From: Bacteroidota bacterium
Lineage (GTDB): Bacteria > Bacteroidota > Bacteroidia > Chitinophagales > Chitinophagaceae
Reading direction: 5' to 3'
Assembly: GCA_023437225.1 (NCBI GenBank)
Contig: JAEZGS010000024.1
Location: 1-64,000, forward strand
DNA length: 64,000 bases
A program made the translations under genes and the position numbers. Every line of letters begins with the position of its first letter. Within the stretch, counting starts at the first letter, position 1. Below are positions 8,938 through 18,968 of the stretch, piece by piece. The notes beneath the pieces were generated by a model. It ran no database searches and was not told the origin of the DNA. It worked only from the letters and a program-made list of their open reading frames with translations.

Positions 8938-11900
8938 ATGTTCAAGATGGCACGGAAGATTGCACCCGATTTTTTTGATTGTGAAGCGGCTTATGTACCC
9001 ACATTTTACAACGACCGCGGAGGAGTGCGTTTTTATAAAAATGAAGAGGTAAAAGCATTGCTGCAGCAGGTTGGGATCGAAAAATTTCAACTTCCCCAGG
9101 TCATCGTGCCGGTAGGACTGCGATGGCGTTTATCACCAAATATTGGTTTGCCTTTTTCACCGTTTTATGTATGGCGAAAACCTAAAAAGAGCGCTTTGCC
9201 TTCCATTGGAATTGATACCTATACTAATGGACAATTTGTTTACTTTCTCAATGGACCTTTTTATCGCGCCTCATTCAGCATACGGAATTTTGATGCAATA
9301 GATCATACGTATTCGATCATTCCGCTCGATGCAAAATACAATGACTATAAGGGAAAGCGAATCGATTTATTTGTCTCTGCAGGTTCAACTTCACCGGTGC
9401 TAATGGATCAATCGAATATTGGTGGACTAAAAATTCAGGGCGGCAATTTCGCATTTGAAAATGGGAATGGGATAACTGTCCATGAATATATCAACGATCC
9501 CGAATGGAAACTCATTCAGGTTGTTGGTCTGCCGTATACGCCTGGTGCTATTGATACAATGTTATATAACGATGAAAAACAGGGCTTCATTGATTCACTG
9601 ACTGATCCGGAAACCGCACTGCGCCAGCGTGTTGACCTGTATCGTCTTTTTTATCGTGATCCCCTTACTACCGCACCAGATGGCAATTCGTTGCCTGCAT
9701 GGAAGATTCCGAATGGTGAGGAACTTTTGAAATCGTATAAACAAATATCGCCTATACGTAACGGGCAAACCGGTGTACTGAACGATATACGTGAAATGTT
9801 GCAGATGGTGTATCAAAGTGCACCGGCTTTATATGTGGGTCGTCAGAAAAATTTTTTAAAGCATGTAGAATCGCTTGGTATCGTCGATCCGGCAAACGGT
9901 TCGCCTCAGGAAAATGGCCGGTATAAAAACCCGGTTTGCAGTTCAACATTGATGAGTGCCACAACCGACTGCTGGCATGCACTGGGATTGGGGTTTGGAA
10001 CGATTGATTTTCTTTCTAACAGCGGTAGCAATTTTGCAGCTGCTGTGATTCGGGGTGATCTACACGTAACAGATTATATGATCACCGCCAAATTTCGTAC
10101 GCCGGTAATCAATTACATCTGGGAATTTCCCGCACAGATAAAAGAGAAGTTTGAAGGTTTCGAAGAGAACGAATATGCCGCGTTATGTCATTTTGATATT
10201 TCTGCTCCCCCTGCAACAGTTGCATTGCAAGCGGATACGATCGATGCAAATCGGCCACTCATCAGGGATGATAATTTTTACAAAAGCGTTCGCTTAAGCT
10301 GGATGAGACCGGACTCTGCAGATAAGAGTCCACTCTGTTATGCAGTTGCTTTTCGCAATAACCTGACCGCCGTCACACGTTTCTTAAATGACGAACGATT
10401 GTTTATTGAAGGAACACATCTTCCGTTTGTTCCTGCACAAAGAAGTGATGAAGATGCGCCTGAACTTGCAGGTCGCGACGGAACTGAATTTGACCGGTTT
10501 TTTCATGATCGGTCACCCGTGCCTTTCAGCGGCACGCTAATGCAGCAATATTATGTCGCTTCTCAAAATGTATTTGGATTGTGGAGCAACTGGTCTGCGT
10601 GCAATCACATCCTTCAACCTGAGCCTGTTCAGATTCCCAGATTGGTTACTGCTTCATTCACATCGAAACATCAGGGCGTTACAAATCATATTTATCCTGG
10701 CTCGAGATTGGAAATTGTTTTTTCATACGACTGGGATGACAGGACGCCATTTGAAGTTCAATTCGCCGGTTATTTTTTGTCGCCACCAGTTGCGAATCCC
10801 CCTGTCACTGTTAATGGTGTTGTGTTGTCGAATAGCGGAGGCACCATGGAACGATATGTAGTTCGCTTTAATGGCGCTGAACCGATCGTTGGTAAGATAG
10901 ATGCAGCCAACGTGTTCACAGAAATTGCGCAGGTGCCGGGCGACCTGGAGGAAGCTTCCGTGATCATTGATCCTTCTTCCAGCTCAGGATCGGGAGATGG
11001 CATCAATTCTTCGAATGCCGACATACGCACCTATCGATTGATCTTAAGAAACGTAACTCTGAATTTCACTTCTCAAACCAAAGCATGGTTTGCGTTGTAC
11101 ATAAGGGGTTCAGAATTGCGGGATCCTGCACGCTACTCGGATTATTGTAAGCCAGTTGTCATAGCAGTGGCCGATCCTGTTGCACGCGAAGCTCCTACGT
11201 TTACCCCCGAAATACGTTGGGCATCGTTACCAGATGCTTCTAATATAAGTCGCTATCACCTTAAGTTCACTCCTGTAACGGGTGCGGTTGGATATGCCGT
11301 TTACAGGGCCACAGAAATGAGTGTGCGAGACCGGATGATTCTTACATCCGAGTATCCGTCCAATGGTTCTGTTTTCCAAAAACGTGATGCGCTGAATGCC
11401 GCGCCCGCAACTGAGAAGGTAAAAGCAATTGATGCCTTTATCAGGGTAAACAAGAACATGATCACCACTCCCACATTGGAAGTTGAAATGGATGGAGACA
11501 CACAGGGATTGTTCTTATATGCGGTATCCTCTTTTACGGAGCAGGGTGCCGAAAGTGAGTTAAGTGACTGGGTGTATGTTGCAGTACCTCGCAAGATCAC
11601 ACCTGCGCCACCGGTGTTGACCGGATTTGTGAATAAGCGGTCACTAACACCATCCATTATATTGCAGATCGAACCGGGAGCCGGCAACAATACTTCGACG
11701 GTTGAATTATATCGCAGTTTCAAACAATACCTCGCTGCCGATATCAATATGATGGGACTACCGTTAGAAACGGGACCAGTAGCGGGATGGAACAAATACA
11801 AATTTGTTGATGGAATAAATGATGAGCTTATCACCGCTGATGGTGAAAGTTTTGACTACTTCAAAATTGAACATCCGGTGTCACCCGGATGGGCTCCATT

Positions 11901-12744
11901 TTATTTTCGCGCAGCAGGACTCGGATTAAACGAGCCATCGAATGGAAAATTGCCGGGCCGCTCATCGTCATCGAATTTGCTTGAACTATTGCCTCCAACG
12001 CCAGCTGAACCGCCACTTATACAAAATGCAAGCTTAACAGCAGACGCTGGTGAAACGCAACTTCGGCTTGCTTTCCAAACGAACGCCTATGTTGGTCGGA
12101 GTGTTTATGGCAATCATCTCGTGCAGTTGTTCAGGCAAAATAGTTCCGGGTTGTGGGATGAAGTTGCAAGCGAAGAGATCCCGTTCATCTTGAAAGTGCA
12201 GCCGCCCACTGCGGAACCGACAAGTCAGCTCATCAGATTAAATGGTGCATCGCAGTTCAATAATTACGCATATTCATTTCCTATCGAAGAGAAGATCACT
12301 ATGAAAATTGTAGTGGCAGATCCTCTGGGGCGATCTTCCACAGCGATGGTAAGTTATGAACGTCCTGCTCCAACAACTGGTGTAGTGATTACAGATATCG
12401 CCGTGAAGGTTACAGCAGGAGCGGTGAATGTTCGTTTCAGAACAAATGTTGGAAAACACATTCCGATTCTTGGGATCAACAAACTTGAAATGTTGCTTGG
12501 TGCGGATCGAATGGAACGAAGCATACTGAATGTTGCGATGCACAAGATTCCCGATGTGCTGCCCCTGCTTATTGGAAGCGGTATTGCCGGTGGTACTACA
12601 CAAGACGCAGAAGGGATGTATACCTATGCAGCTTTCTTCCGCGGTGCCTTCTTCATCAAGGCGTTCAATACTTCGGATCGATTGATCATAAGGATCACGG
12701 ATCCAGGAGGCCAGGTCTTTAATCAAATACATTCGCTCAGCTAA
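8938..12744 (+). CDS. Large fibronectin III-like multidomain protein, second gene of the giant operon (1268 aa)
   Basis: Starts 7 bp after the previous stop; Met4 (8947) is an alternative start. No signal peptide. The sequence is beta-rich. From about residue 750 it contains fibronectin type III-like units, for example YHLKFTPVTGAVGYAVYRATE and ITPAPPVLTGFVNKRSLTPSIILQIEPG, with the usual spacing of a tryptophan- or tyrosine-bearing strand followed by a YRA/YRS strand. The first 400 residues are not recognised. The strict coupling to the genes on either side suggests the three products act together, perhaps as one assembly. I cannot assign a function. Confidence 0.82.
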   Translation: MFKMARKIAPDFFDCEAAYVPTFYNDRGGVRFYKNEEVKALLQQVGIEKFQLPQVIVPVGLRWRLSPNIGLPFSPFYVWRKPKKSALPSIGIDTYTNGQFVYFLNGPFYRASFSIRNFDAIDHTYSIIPLDAKYNDYKGKRIDLFVSAGSTSPVLMDQSNIGGLKIQGGNFAFENGNGITVHEYINDPEWKLIQVVGLPYTPGAIDTMLYNDEKQGFIDSLTDPETALRQRVDLYRLFYRDPLTTAPDGNSLPAWKIPNGEELLKSYKQISPIRNGQTGVLNDIREMLQMVYQSAPALYVGRQKNFLKHVESLGIVDPANGSPQENGRYKNPVCSSTLMSATTDCWHALGLGFGTIDFLSNSGSNFAAAVIRGDLHVTDYMITAKFRTPVINYIWEFPAQIKEKFEGFEENEYAALCHFDISAPPATVALQADTIDANRPLIRDDNFYKSVRLSWMRPDSADKSPLCYAVAFRNNLTAVTRFLNDERLFIEGTHLPFVPAQRSDEDAPELAGRDGTEFDRFFHDRSPVPFSGTLMQQYYVASQNVFGLWSNWSACNHILQPEPVQIPRLVTASFTSKHQGVTNHIYPGSRLEIVFSYDWDDRTPFEVQFAGYFLSPPVANPPVTVNGVVLSNSGGTMERYVVRFNGAEPIVGKIDAANVFTEIAQVPGDLEEASVIIDPSSSSGSGDGINSSNADIRTYRLILRNVTLNFTSQTKAWFALYIRGSELRDPARYSDYCKPVVIAVADPVAREAPTFTPEIRWASLPDASNISRYHLKFTPVTGAVGYAVYRATEMSVRDRMILTSEYPSNGSVFQKRDALNAAPATEKVKAIDAFIRVNKNMITTPTLEVEMDGDTQGLFLYAVSSFTEQGAESELSDWVYVAVPRKITPAPPVLTGFVNKRSLTPSIILQIEPGAGNNTSTVELYRSFKQYLAADINMMGLPLETGPVAGWNKYKFVDGINDELITADGESFDYFKIEHPVSPGWAPFYFRAAGLGLNEPSNGKLPGRSSSSNLLELLPPTPAEPPLIQNASLTADAGETQLRLAFQTNAYVGRSVYGNHLVQLFRQNSSGLWDEVASEEIPFILKVQPPTAEPTSQLIRLNGASQFNNYAYSFPIEEKITMKIVVADPLGRSSTAMVSYERPAPTTGVVITDIAVKVTAGAVNVRFRTNVGKHIPILGINKLEMLLGADRMERSILNVAMHKIPDVLPLLIGSGIAGGTTQDAEGMYTYAAFFRGAFFIKAFNTSDRLIIRITDPGGQVFNQIHSLS

Positions 12745-12754
12745 ATGATCTCTT

Positions 12755-15700
12755 ATGCTTAATGATCTTATTCAATTGCTGGGAGTAGCCAATCCACAGC
12801 TTTCAAAAAACTGGACAACCAATGGCGAATCAAATGCATCAGTCAATCCCACTGTAGATGCAGATGGTTTCACAATTATAAGTGATTCAGGAGACGAATG
12901 GGTTGCGCCGTTTGCAAGTATACTTACAGAGAATCAGCATCACAGTTTACTTCAATTGCCGGATCACACTTTTCCGTCGGAAGGGATCGTGTTGCAGGCC
13001 ATGCCGCAGGTATATCTTGCTTTGACCCGACTCATCGCTGTGTTGATCGAAGGAAAGACTGCAAATACAACACTTGCCGAACGCCCGGTTCCCAAATACT
13101 TTTTGTATCGCGATGTGACCAGGAATAACTGGACAGAAGACGGGGAAAGTCGCAACGGTCCTTCTGCTGGTTATTTTCCGGCAGGCACCACCTTGCACAT
13201 GGGTGGAAAGCTCACAATACATGATGAGGAAGGACTGCCTATCGATCCCATTGCTGTCGCCGCAATGTTCAATGAGTTGATACAAACACATTGGTCGCTG
13301 GAAAGTAAGTCAATAGGGTCAACGGCACCATCAGGTTCTACTGCCCCTCCATTCACCCAACCAGCAGCACGTCAATTGAACACCATTGCCGCCACTGGGG
13401 GAAATGCCAAGAGAGTTTATTTAACTGACATCTTCAATAAGCCTTTTGATCTTGCAACCAATCCATTTCAAAACATTAGTGTTGTTACTGGCAATAACGC
13501 TTTGTTCAATGTATCTGATGTTTCAAACGCTATTACCAAGACTGGTGAAGCAGATGCATTGTTACAACTTGCAATAGCAACTAACGGAAGCTTTTCTAAT
13601 TCGCTGAATTACCCTTCACTGAGATCCGGATTGACACTTACCCGCGATTTCATTCGTGTGAAATTTGTAAACTGGAAAGAACATCTCTTAGGTACGATAC
13701 CGGAGTCCGATCCTGCAAGTGCAAATAACGTGTTGCCGGCAATTCGTGACAATGAAAGCATGCAGTTTTGTTTCAACGGTAACGAATGCTTCGGTAGAAT
13801 AACACAACTGCTTGCTTCGGGTAGCACGCAACAAACGATCGCATCAACTTCCGTAGAAACGGATTTTAATTTGCCTCCAGCGCCTGTTAGCGGTACAGAA
13901 CATCTATGGCCAAATTTTGCTGAGGGTATATCAATAAGCACGGCCGATATCCCATCGAACATAAAAGAAAAATTGATTGCAGCAGCACACTTTATCAGTG
14001 ATGCTGCAACAAACAATACGGATGTGTATCTTGAACTAAGCACCAACGATGGTAGTCTGCAAAATGGCTGGGCGGTTCGCGTTTTTCATCGTGTATTCCA
14101 TTCTGATGGAAGAGAAAGCAGGGGCGATGGAGCGGGTACGATTGTGCGCAATAATGTAGCTGCATTTCGTCTTAAAGATCCGCTCGGTGTCAACCATCCT
14201 TATGTAAGTGTTGTAGTGCCGGCGGATGCTTTATTGATAATTGATGTGATCATAGTTAACGGCGCAAATCCCGTGCAGAAGCGCCGGATAGGGAATATTG
14301 TCACCGCCATACAGGCGGCGTCAACAGACATACCCAACCTGCTGTCCGGTACTAACACGTTGAATACTTCATCCAATATTGGAATAGCACCCGGTGGTTT
14401 CTTGGGTAACCGTACATCAACTTCTGCGATATCTGCAATTTCTAACATCAATACATACCTGTTGGCATCGGGTAGTGAAACTCAGCCCAGGACGGCGCCT
14501 GTGTTGCCCACCCAGAGTCGCCTTGACGGAATTGTAGCGGCAAAACGCGGGACCGAATGGCAGGCATTTGCCGGTGGGTTACAACTTCGGAGATCGAGCC
14601 GTGAAAACTTTCTTTTTATCGGCAATCCGGGCAGTCCGGCAGGAGAAGATACACATACTACCGGGCTCGTTACAAGCGGAGGCCGGTTGGCTTACGATCT
14701 TCTCCGCGCGGCATTAAGGAGATCGAGGAACATTGCTGAGAGAATGGCTCTGCTGATCAATAACAATGAATTTACTTTGCCTGCAGTGCCCACTGCTACG
14801 GGCAGAAACATTATTGGAGCCGTATTGCAAAATATCGCTAAAAAAACGGAGTCACCGCGAATCGCGGAGTTTGCTACTGCTGTCTCGAATCTGCCTGCAG
14901 ATGCTGCAGCATTATCGAATCAATTGCAACAGCTGATCAACAGTAATACAAAGCCTGCGTGGATGCCAGATACGTTGAAAGATCAATTTCGTACGGCACT
15001 TGCAGGCACCACTGCGGGGGCCGACCATCAACAGGCGTTTGAAGAGTTACGTCGCGAATACGTAACATCCATTCACGGCAGGAGCGATACTTCATTAAGT
15101 ATTAAGAAAGCCATTGAGTCTGCGCGACACTTTATTTATGTTGAAAGCAGTTTTTTCGGCCCAACAAAGTATTCAGAAACCTCAACACCTCCGGCTGACG
15201 ATCTTGTGGAAGTCATCAGGCAACAGCTTATTTCACGCCCAGGTTTAAAACTGATAATATGCATTGGCCAGGAAATACCACTCAACCGGGGTTATGAAAA
15301 TATTGCACGCTTTCATAAGCGCAATCGACATGCAGCAGTATTGCGGCTTTTAGGAGATTTGAACACTACTACACATAAGCATGAAAGACATAACCAGGTG
15401 GTGGCCTTTCACCCGCTGGGTTACCCGGGCAGGCCCGTAAAGATCGGCACACAGTGTATTGTAGTGGATGATGTTTATGCTATTATGGGCACAAGCAATT
15501 TTAATCAACGCGGATTATTTTTCGATGGAAGTACTGATGTTGTATTCAGCGACAAACAACTGCGGGGCGGCAAGGGCGCATCGATAAGGAGTTTACGAAA
15601 GCAACTTATGTTGCAATATATCAGAAGTAACGATAGTGTTAGTGGATTGCCATCTACTAACCAGGTTTTTTTACATGATGGACGTTCGTCCTTTGAGATG

Positions 15701-15889
15701 ATGAGGGCATTGATCGATGGAGGAGGAGCGGGGATGATAAAAGAGTTTGTTCCCGAATCAATGGAAGGCATTACGCCACAGGAATTAACAGCTTTGAATA
15801 ACGTTGCTGATCCCAATGGTAACACATTCTACCAGGATCAGGCCCTGGTTACCACCTGGTTGGCAGCGCTATCAACAGTGCCGGAGTGA
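12755..15889 (+). CDS. Large protein with C-terminal phospholipase-D-like domain, third gene of the giant operon (1044 aa)
   Basis: Begins 10 bp after the preceding stop. The first 700 residues are unrecognised and carry no signal peptide. From about 790 the sequence follows the PLD superfamily: SLSIKKAIESARHFIYVESSFF, then PVKIGTQCIVVDD (894-906) and IMGTSNFNQRG (910-920), then a SIRSLRKQLMLQY segment as in bacterial PLD enzymes. In the normal HxKxxxxD-x6-GSxN motif the His and Lys would be at 898 and 900; here they are Gly and Gln, while Asp905 and the GTSN part remain. A His-rich stretch THKHERHNQVVAFHP (about 874-888) lies just before. It may be catalytically dead or use other residues. 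Confidence 0.82.
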   Translation: MLNDLIQLLGVANPQLSKNWTTNGESNASVNPTVDADGFTIISDSGDEWVAPFASILTENQHHSLLQLPDHTFPSEGIVLQAMPQVYLALTRLIAVLIEGKTANTTLAERPVPKYFLYRDVTRNNWTEDGESRNGPSAGYFPAGTTLHMGGKLTIHDEEGLPIDPIAVAAMFNELIQTHWSLESKSIGSTAPSGSTAPPFTQPAARQLNTIAATGGNAKRVYLTDIFNKPFDLATNPFQNISVVTGNNALFNVSDVSNAITKTGEADALLQLAIATNGSFSNSLNYPSLRSGLTLTRDFIRVKFVNWKEHLLGTIPESDPASANNVLPAIRDNESMQFCFNGNECFGRITQLLASGSTQQTIASTSVETDFNLPPAPVSGTEHLWPNFAEGISISTADIPSNIKEKLIAAAHFISDAATNNTDVYLELSTNDGSLQNGWAVRVFHRVFHSDGRESRGDGAGTIVRNNVAAFRLKDPLGVNHPYVSVVVPADALLIIDVIIVNGANPVQKRRIGNIVTAIQAASTDIPNLLSGTNTLNTSSNIGIAPGGFLGNRTSTSAISAISNINTYLLASGSETQPRTAPVLPTQSRLDGIVAAKRGTEWQAFAGGLQLRRSSRENFLFIGNPGSPAGEDTHTTGLVTSGGRLAYDLLRAALRRSRNIAERMALLINNNEFTLPAVPTATGRNIIGAVLQNIAKKTESPRIAEFATAVSNLPADAAALSNQLQQLINSNTKPAWMPDTLKDQFRTALAGTTAGADHQQAFEELRREYVTSIHGRSDTSLSIKKAIESARHFIYVESSFFGPTKYSETSTPPADDLVEVIRQQLISRPGLKLIICIGQEIPLNRGYENIARFHKRNRHAAVLRLLGDLNTTTHKHERHNQVVAFHPLGYPGRPVKIGTQCIVVDDVYAIMGTSNFNQRGLFFDGSTDVVFSDKQLRGGKGASIRSLRKQLMLQYIRSNDSVSGLPSTNQVFLHDGRSSFEMMRALIDGGGAGMIKEFVPESMEGITPQELTALNNVADPNGNTFYQDQALVTTWLAALSTVPE

Positions 15890-15928
15890 ATTACTATTGC
15901 AATTCCCATTTCTCATTGCTGTATTCTG
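15890..15928. repeat. Degenerate heptamer-like tract between convergent genes
   Basis: Read on the minus strand the gap contains CAGCAAT, GAGAAAT, GGGAATT, GCAATAG in register, a worn 7-bp periodicity with AAT in each unit. It starts at the stop of the PLD-like gene, as other arrays here do. Weak on its own. Confidence 0.3.
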
Positions 15929-16327
15929 TTAAAAGAATTTATTAAGGATATCCTCCACCTTATCCTTTGTCAACGGCTTGTGTACAAAACATTTTATGTT
16001 TGATCTGCTTTGCGCGCGCTGTTCATCTTCGGGATTAAGAGAGGTAGTAAGCATTACAACCACAACCTGCTCGGGGTCAAACTTATCATAGCGATCCAGG
16101 AATTCCCAGCCGTCCATTGCAGGCATATTAATGTCGAGGAAAATAAGCTCAGGAACCGGTGCGTGCTCATCTGGTACAGCATGCTCAAGATATTCAAGCG
16201 CTTCATCTCCCGTTTGTGCAACTTCAATGTGTTCCGCACAATCCACGTCCCTCAATATGAGTTCATTCAAATAATTCGTTGGCTCGTCATCATCAATCAG
16301 TAAAATACAATCAAGTTTTTTCTGCAT
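15929..16327 (-). CDS. Stand-alone response regulator receiver
   Basis: A 132-aa single receiver domain with no output domain. It has the acidic pocket Asp12-Asp13 (LLIDDDEPT), the phospho-acceptor Asp65 in ELIFLDINMPAMDGW, a MLTTS strand and the conserved Lys in CFVHKPLTKD. It lies one base downstream of the PAS kinase gene (16329-17465) in the same direction, so it is the likely phosphoacceptor of that kinase, acting by protein contact or as a relay. This architecture is usual for phytochrome/Rcp-like partner receivers. Confidence 0.92.
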   Translation of the reverse strand: MQKKLDCILLIDDDEPTNYLNELILRDVDCAEHIEVAQTGDEALEYLEHAVPDEHAPVPELIFLDINMPAMDGWEFLDRYDKFDPEQVVVVMLTTSLNPEDEQRAQSRSNIKCFVHKPLTKDKVEDILNKFF

Positions 16328-16328
16328 T

Positions 16329-17465
16329 CTATTTTAATTCTGCGATGGTGAAATGAAAAGTGCTTCCCTCGTTGACCGTTGACTCGACCCAGATTTTTCC
16401 TCCATGTAGTTCAACGATCTTTTTGCAATGTGCAAGACCAATGCCAGAACCCTCATACTCTGAACGTGTATGCAATCGCTGAAAGATAACGAAGATGCGG
16501 TCGCGGAATTTTTCATTGATACCAATGCCATTATCCTGAAATAAGAAATGCCAGTGTGAGTCTTCTAATCGCGCTTGTACAGTGATCTTTGGCGGACGGT
16601 TGCGGTGACGGAATTTGATCGAATTGCTTAACAGGTTTTGAAAAAGCATTTTTAATTCACTAGGATAACAGCGGATTGTTGGAAGTGCGCCCGAAACTAT
16701 AGTTGCACTGGTGTTTTCAATGAGGATCTGAAGGTCTGCCCGAACTTCCTGCAGCAACTTATTACAGTCGATCACCTCAAGGTTTTTTTGCCGTCCCAAT
16801 CTTGAGTAATCCAACAGGTCCTTGATAAGTATCTTCATTCGATCACTTGCTCCGGAAATAAACTCCAGCATTTTATCTGCTTCAGCATCGAGGCTGCCTT
16901 CATATTTCTTCTTGAATATATCTACGAAACTTGAAATTGTTCTAAGCGGTTCTTGCAGATCGTGCGATGCTACATATGCGAATTGCTCCAGCTCTTTGTT
17001 TTTCTGTTCCAATTCATGGGTTCGCAGTTGGACTTTTTTTTCAAGGTTTGTATTTGCCTCGCGAATCTGATTTTCTAGTTGCTTTTTTTCCGAGATATCC
17101 CTGATGGCCGCAGATACAAATGTTCCTTCTTCGGTAGTCAATGGACTCAGACTTATCTCAACCGGAAATTCCGAACCGTTCTTATGCCTTCCGTAAAGTT
17201 CAAGCCCAACGCCCATGGAGCGCGTCTTGGGATGGTCTGAATAGATACCCCGATGGGAGCGATGTTTATCTACAAAACGTTTGGGGATGAGTATTTCAAC
17301 TTCCTTACCGTGCAATTCATCTTTTGAGTAGCCGAACAAACGCTCTGTTTGAGCGTTCACCAGTACTATTATCCCGTCCGCATTCACAATCACCATTGAA
17401 TCCGGTGCAGTCTCAAGCAATGCCTGCGAACGGTCGGCCATATTCGTGTTGAATGTTCGATCCAT
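16329..17465 (-). CDS. PAS-domain sensor histidine kinase
   Basis: A 378-aa soluble kinase. Residues 10-125 are a PAS/PAC domain (ALLETAPDSMVIVNADGIIVLVNAQTERLFGYSKDEL ... ISLSPLTTEEGTFVSAAIRDISEKK). A coiled coil follows (about 127-165), then a HisKA dimerisation domain with His168 in FAYVASHDLQEPLRTISSF, and an HATPase domain with DNGIGI and GSGIGLAHCKKIVELHGG. No membrane segments. It sits 12 bp downstream of the hybrid kinase and one base before the receiver gene, so the three form one signalling operon. Confidence 0.92.
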   Translation of the reverse strand: MDRTFNTNMADRSQALLETAPDSMVIVNADGIIVLVNAQTERLFGYSKDELHGKEVEILIPKRFVDKHRSHRGIYSDHPKTRSMGVGLELYGRHKNGSEFPVEISLSPLTTEEGTFVSAAIRDISEKKQLENQIREANTNLEKKVQLRTHELEQKNKELEQFAYVASHDLQEPLRTISSFVDIFKKKYEGSLDAEADKMLEFISGASDRMKILIKDLLDYSRLGRQKNLEVIDCNKLLQEVRADLQILIENTSATIVSGALPTIRCYPSELKMLFQNLLSNSIKFRHRNRPPKITVQARLEDSHWHFLFQDNGIGINEKFRDRIFVIFQRLHTRSEYEGSGIGLAHCKKIVELHGGKIWVESTVNEGSTFHFTIAELK

Positions 17466-17477
17466 AGGATTTGTTTT

Positions 17478-18893
17478 CTATGATGTAATATCCATGCTGA
17501 CCATCAGCTTAAAGCCCTTACCTGGTGCGCTTTCAATATGAATTTTACCGTTGTAAATGTCCGCGCGACTTGCAATATTCGTAAGGCCAACGCCTTTTCG
17601 GACTGCCGAGGCATTGAAGCCCCTGCCATTATCTTCCACTTCGATGAAGATCTGCGATTCATTGCGTGTAAAAACATGAAGTTTCACTTTCGATGCTTCG
17701 GAGTGTTTCAGTATGTTGTTCAACTGTTCCTGTACAATGCGAAAAATGACGATCCTTTGTTCGTGCGTAATGGAAAAACGGGAAAGGTCTTCAATGTCCA
17801 TGTCGAATTCAATCGGCGATCCCAGCTTGATGTCCAACACAAGCGTATTGATCATTTCGCTCAGGTTAATAATAGTTTCTCCTGGAGCGATCAATTTTCT
17901 TGAGATCTTCCTAATTTCTTCTATTGCCCTGGAAACGTTGGTGAAACTCTTGTTGAGCAGCTCTTCACGTTTCTCTTCATCGATGATCGCGAGATCGAGA
18001 TAAAGCTTAACAGAGGACAATATCTGGTTAATGTTGTCGTGTAATTCTTCGCCAATAAACTTTCTCTCCTCCTCCTGTGCCCGTATTACGGCGGAAGTGA
18101 TGCGACGCTCATACAATTTCAGATCGGTAATATTTTTCAGGGCGCCGATCATTCGCAATGCTTTATCATCACCTCTCATGATATAGCCACGATCTATCAT
18201 AAAAAGGTATTCTCCATCAATGCGGCGCATACGGTATTCGCATTCCCAAAAACGTTTTTGCCGGGAACGGTAAGATTTCCTGAATGAGTTGTTTACACGA
18301 TCGCGATCATCCGGATGGATGAGGTCTAACCAGTATCGGTTTGAAACTTTTTCAGATGGAAGTGTGATGCCAAAAAGGTGAGAGAAGTTGTCTCCGACAA
18401 ACATCAGTTCATCCGTCTCGAGATTACGATCCCAGATGATGTCGTTCGTAACATTTGCAACGATATTGAAGCGCTCATTGCTTTCGAGCAATTCGTTGCC
18501 AATTTCTTTTCTTTCAAGACTGTATTGTATGGAACGGGAAAGCAGGCTTTCGTTGAACTCACCTTTAACGAGATAATCCTGTGCACCTTCTTTTAAGGCG
18601 TCGAGTGCCATTTCAGCATCACGGTTGCCTGTAAGGATAATGACAGGAAGCTTCTTATTAACCTGCCTCAATCCAAAATAAGATTGAAGTCCGAAACTAT
18701 CCGGAAGAGACAGATCGAGCAATGCAAGATGAACTTCCTGTTTTTGCAGGAAGTTCGTTGCATCATCAATTCGATCCAGTGTGGTCAGCTTACCTAAATT
18801 CAGTGATGAAGCTTCAAGCATCTTTTTCACGAGATATAGATCAGCCGGATTATCTTCAACAATTAAAATGTCCAATTGCCTTGACGCGCGCAT
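17478..18893 (-). CDS. Receiver-PAS-HisKA_3 hybrid histidine kinase
   Basis: The frame is open to a TTG at 18926, but the ATG at 18893 starts directly with the receiver (MRASRQLDILIVEDNPADL), so I use it (471 aa). The N-terminal receiver has its acceptor Asp60 in ALLDLSLPDSFG and Lys in YLVKGEF. A PAS domain follows (ERFNIVANVTNDIIWDRN ... MIDRGYIMRGDDKALRMIGALKNITD), then the NarX/LuxR-type dimerisation domain (EEERKFIGEELHDNINQILSSVKLYL, with the phosphorylated His in ELHDN) and an HATPase (DNGRGFNA, GVGLTNIASRADIYNG). HisKA_3 kinases usually pair with NarL-type regulators; none is adjacent here. Confidence 0.9.
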   Translation of the reverse strand: MRASRQLDILIVEDNPADLYLVKKMLEASSLNLGKLTTLDRIDDATNFLQKQEVHLALLDLSLPDSFGLQSYFGLRQVNKKLPVIILTGNRDAEMALDALKEGAQDYLVKGEFNESLLSRSIQYSLERKEIGNELLESNERFNIVANVTNDIIWDRNLETDELMFVGDNFSHLFGITLPSEKVSNRYWLDLIHPDDRDRVNNSFRKSYRSRQKRFWECEYRMRRIDGEYLFMIDRGYIMRGDDKALRMIGALKNITDLKLYERRITSAVIRAQEEERKFIGEELHDNINQILSSVKLYLDLAIIDEEKREELLNKSFTNVSRAIEEIRKISRKLIAPGETIINLSEMINTLVLDIKLGSPIEFDMDIEDLSRFSITHEQRIVIFRIVQEQLNNILKHSEASKVKLHVFTRNESQIFIEVEDNGRGFNASAVRKGVGLTNIASRADIYNGKIHIESAPGKGFKLMVSMDITS

Positions 18894-18968
18894 TCCTTGT
18901 AGTTGTTTCAGGACAAAAATGGACAATCTTTGTTAAAGAGCAATCATTCTCCCCGAAAAACTACTGTT

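Noticed and set aside
1902..15889. Type IX secreted proteins or a contractile injection system
   Set aside because: No signal peptides or T9SS C-terminal domains, and no sheath, tube or baseplate genes are in the window.
18894..18926. N-terminal extension of the hybrid kinase from a TTG start
   Set aside because: The ATG at 18893 starts exactly before the receiver domain; the extra codons carry no domain signal.
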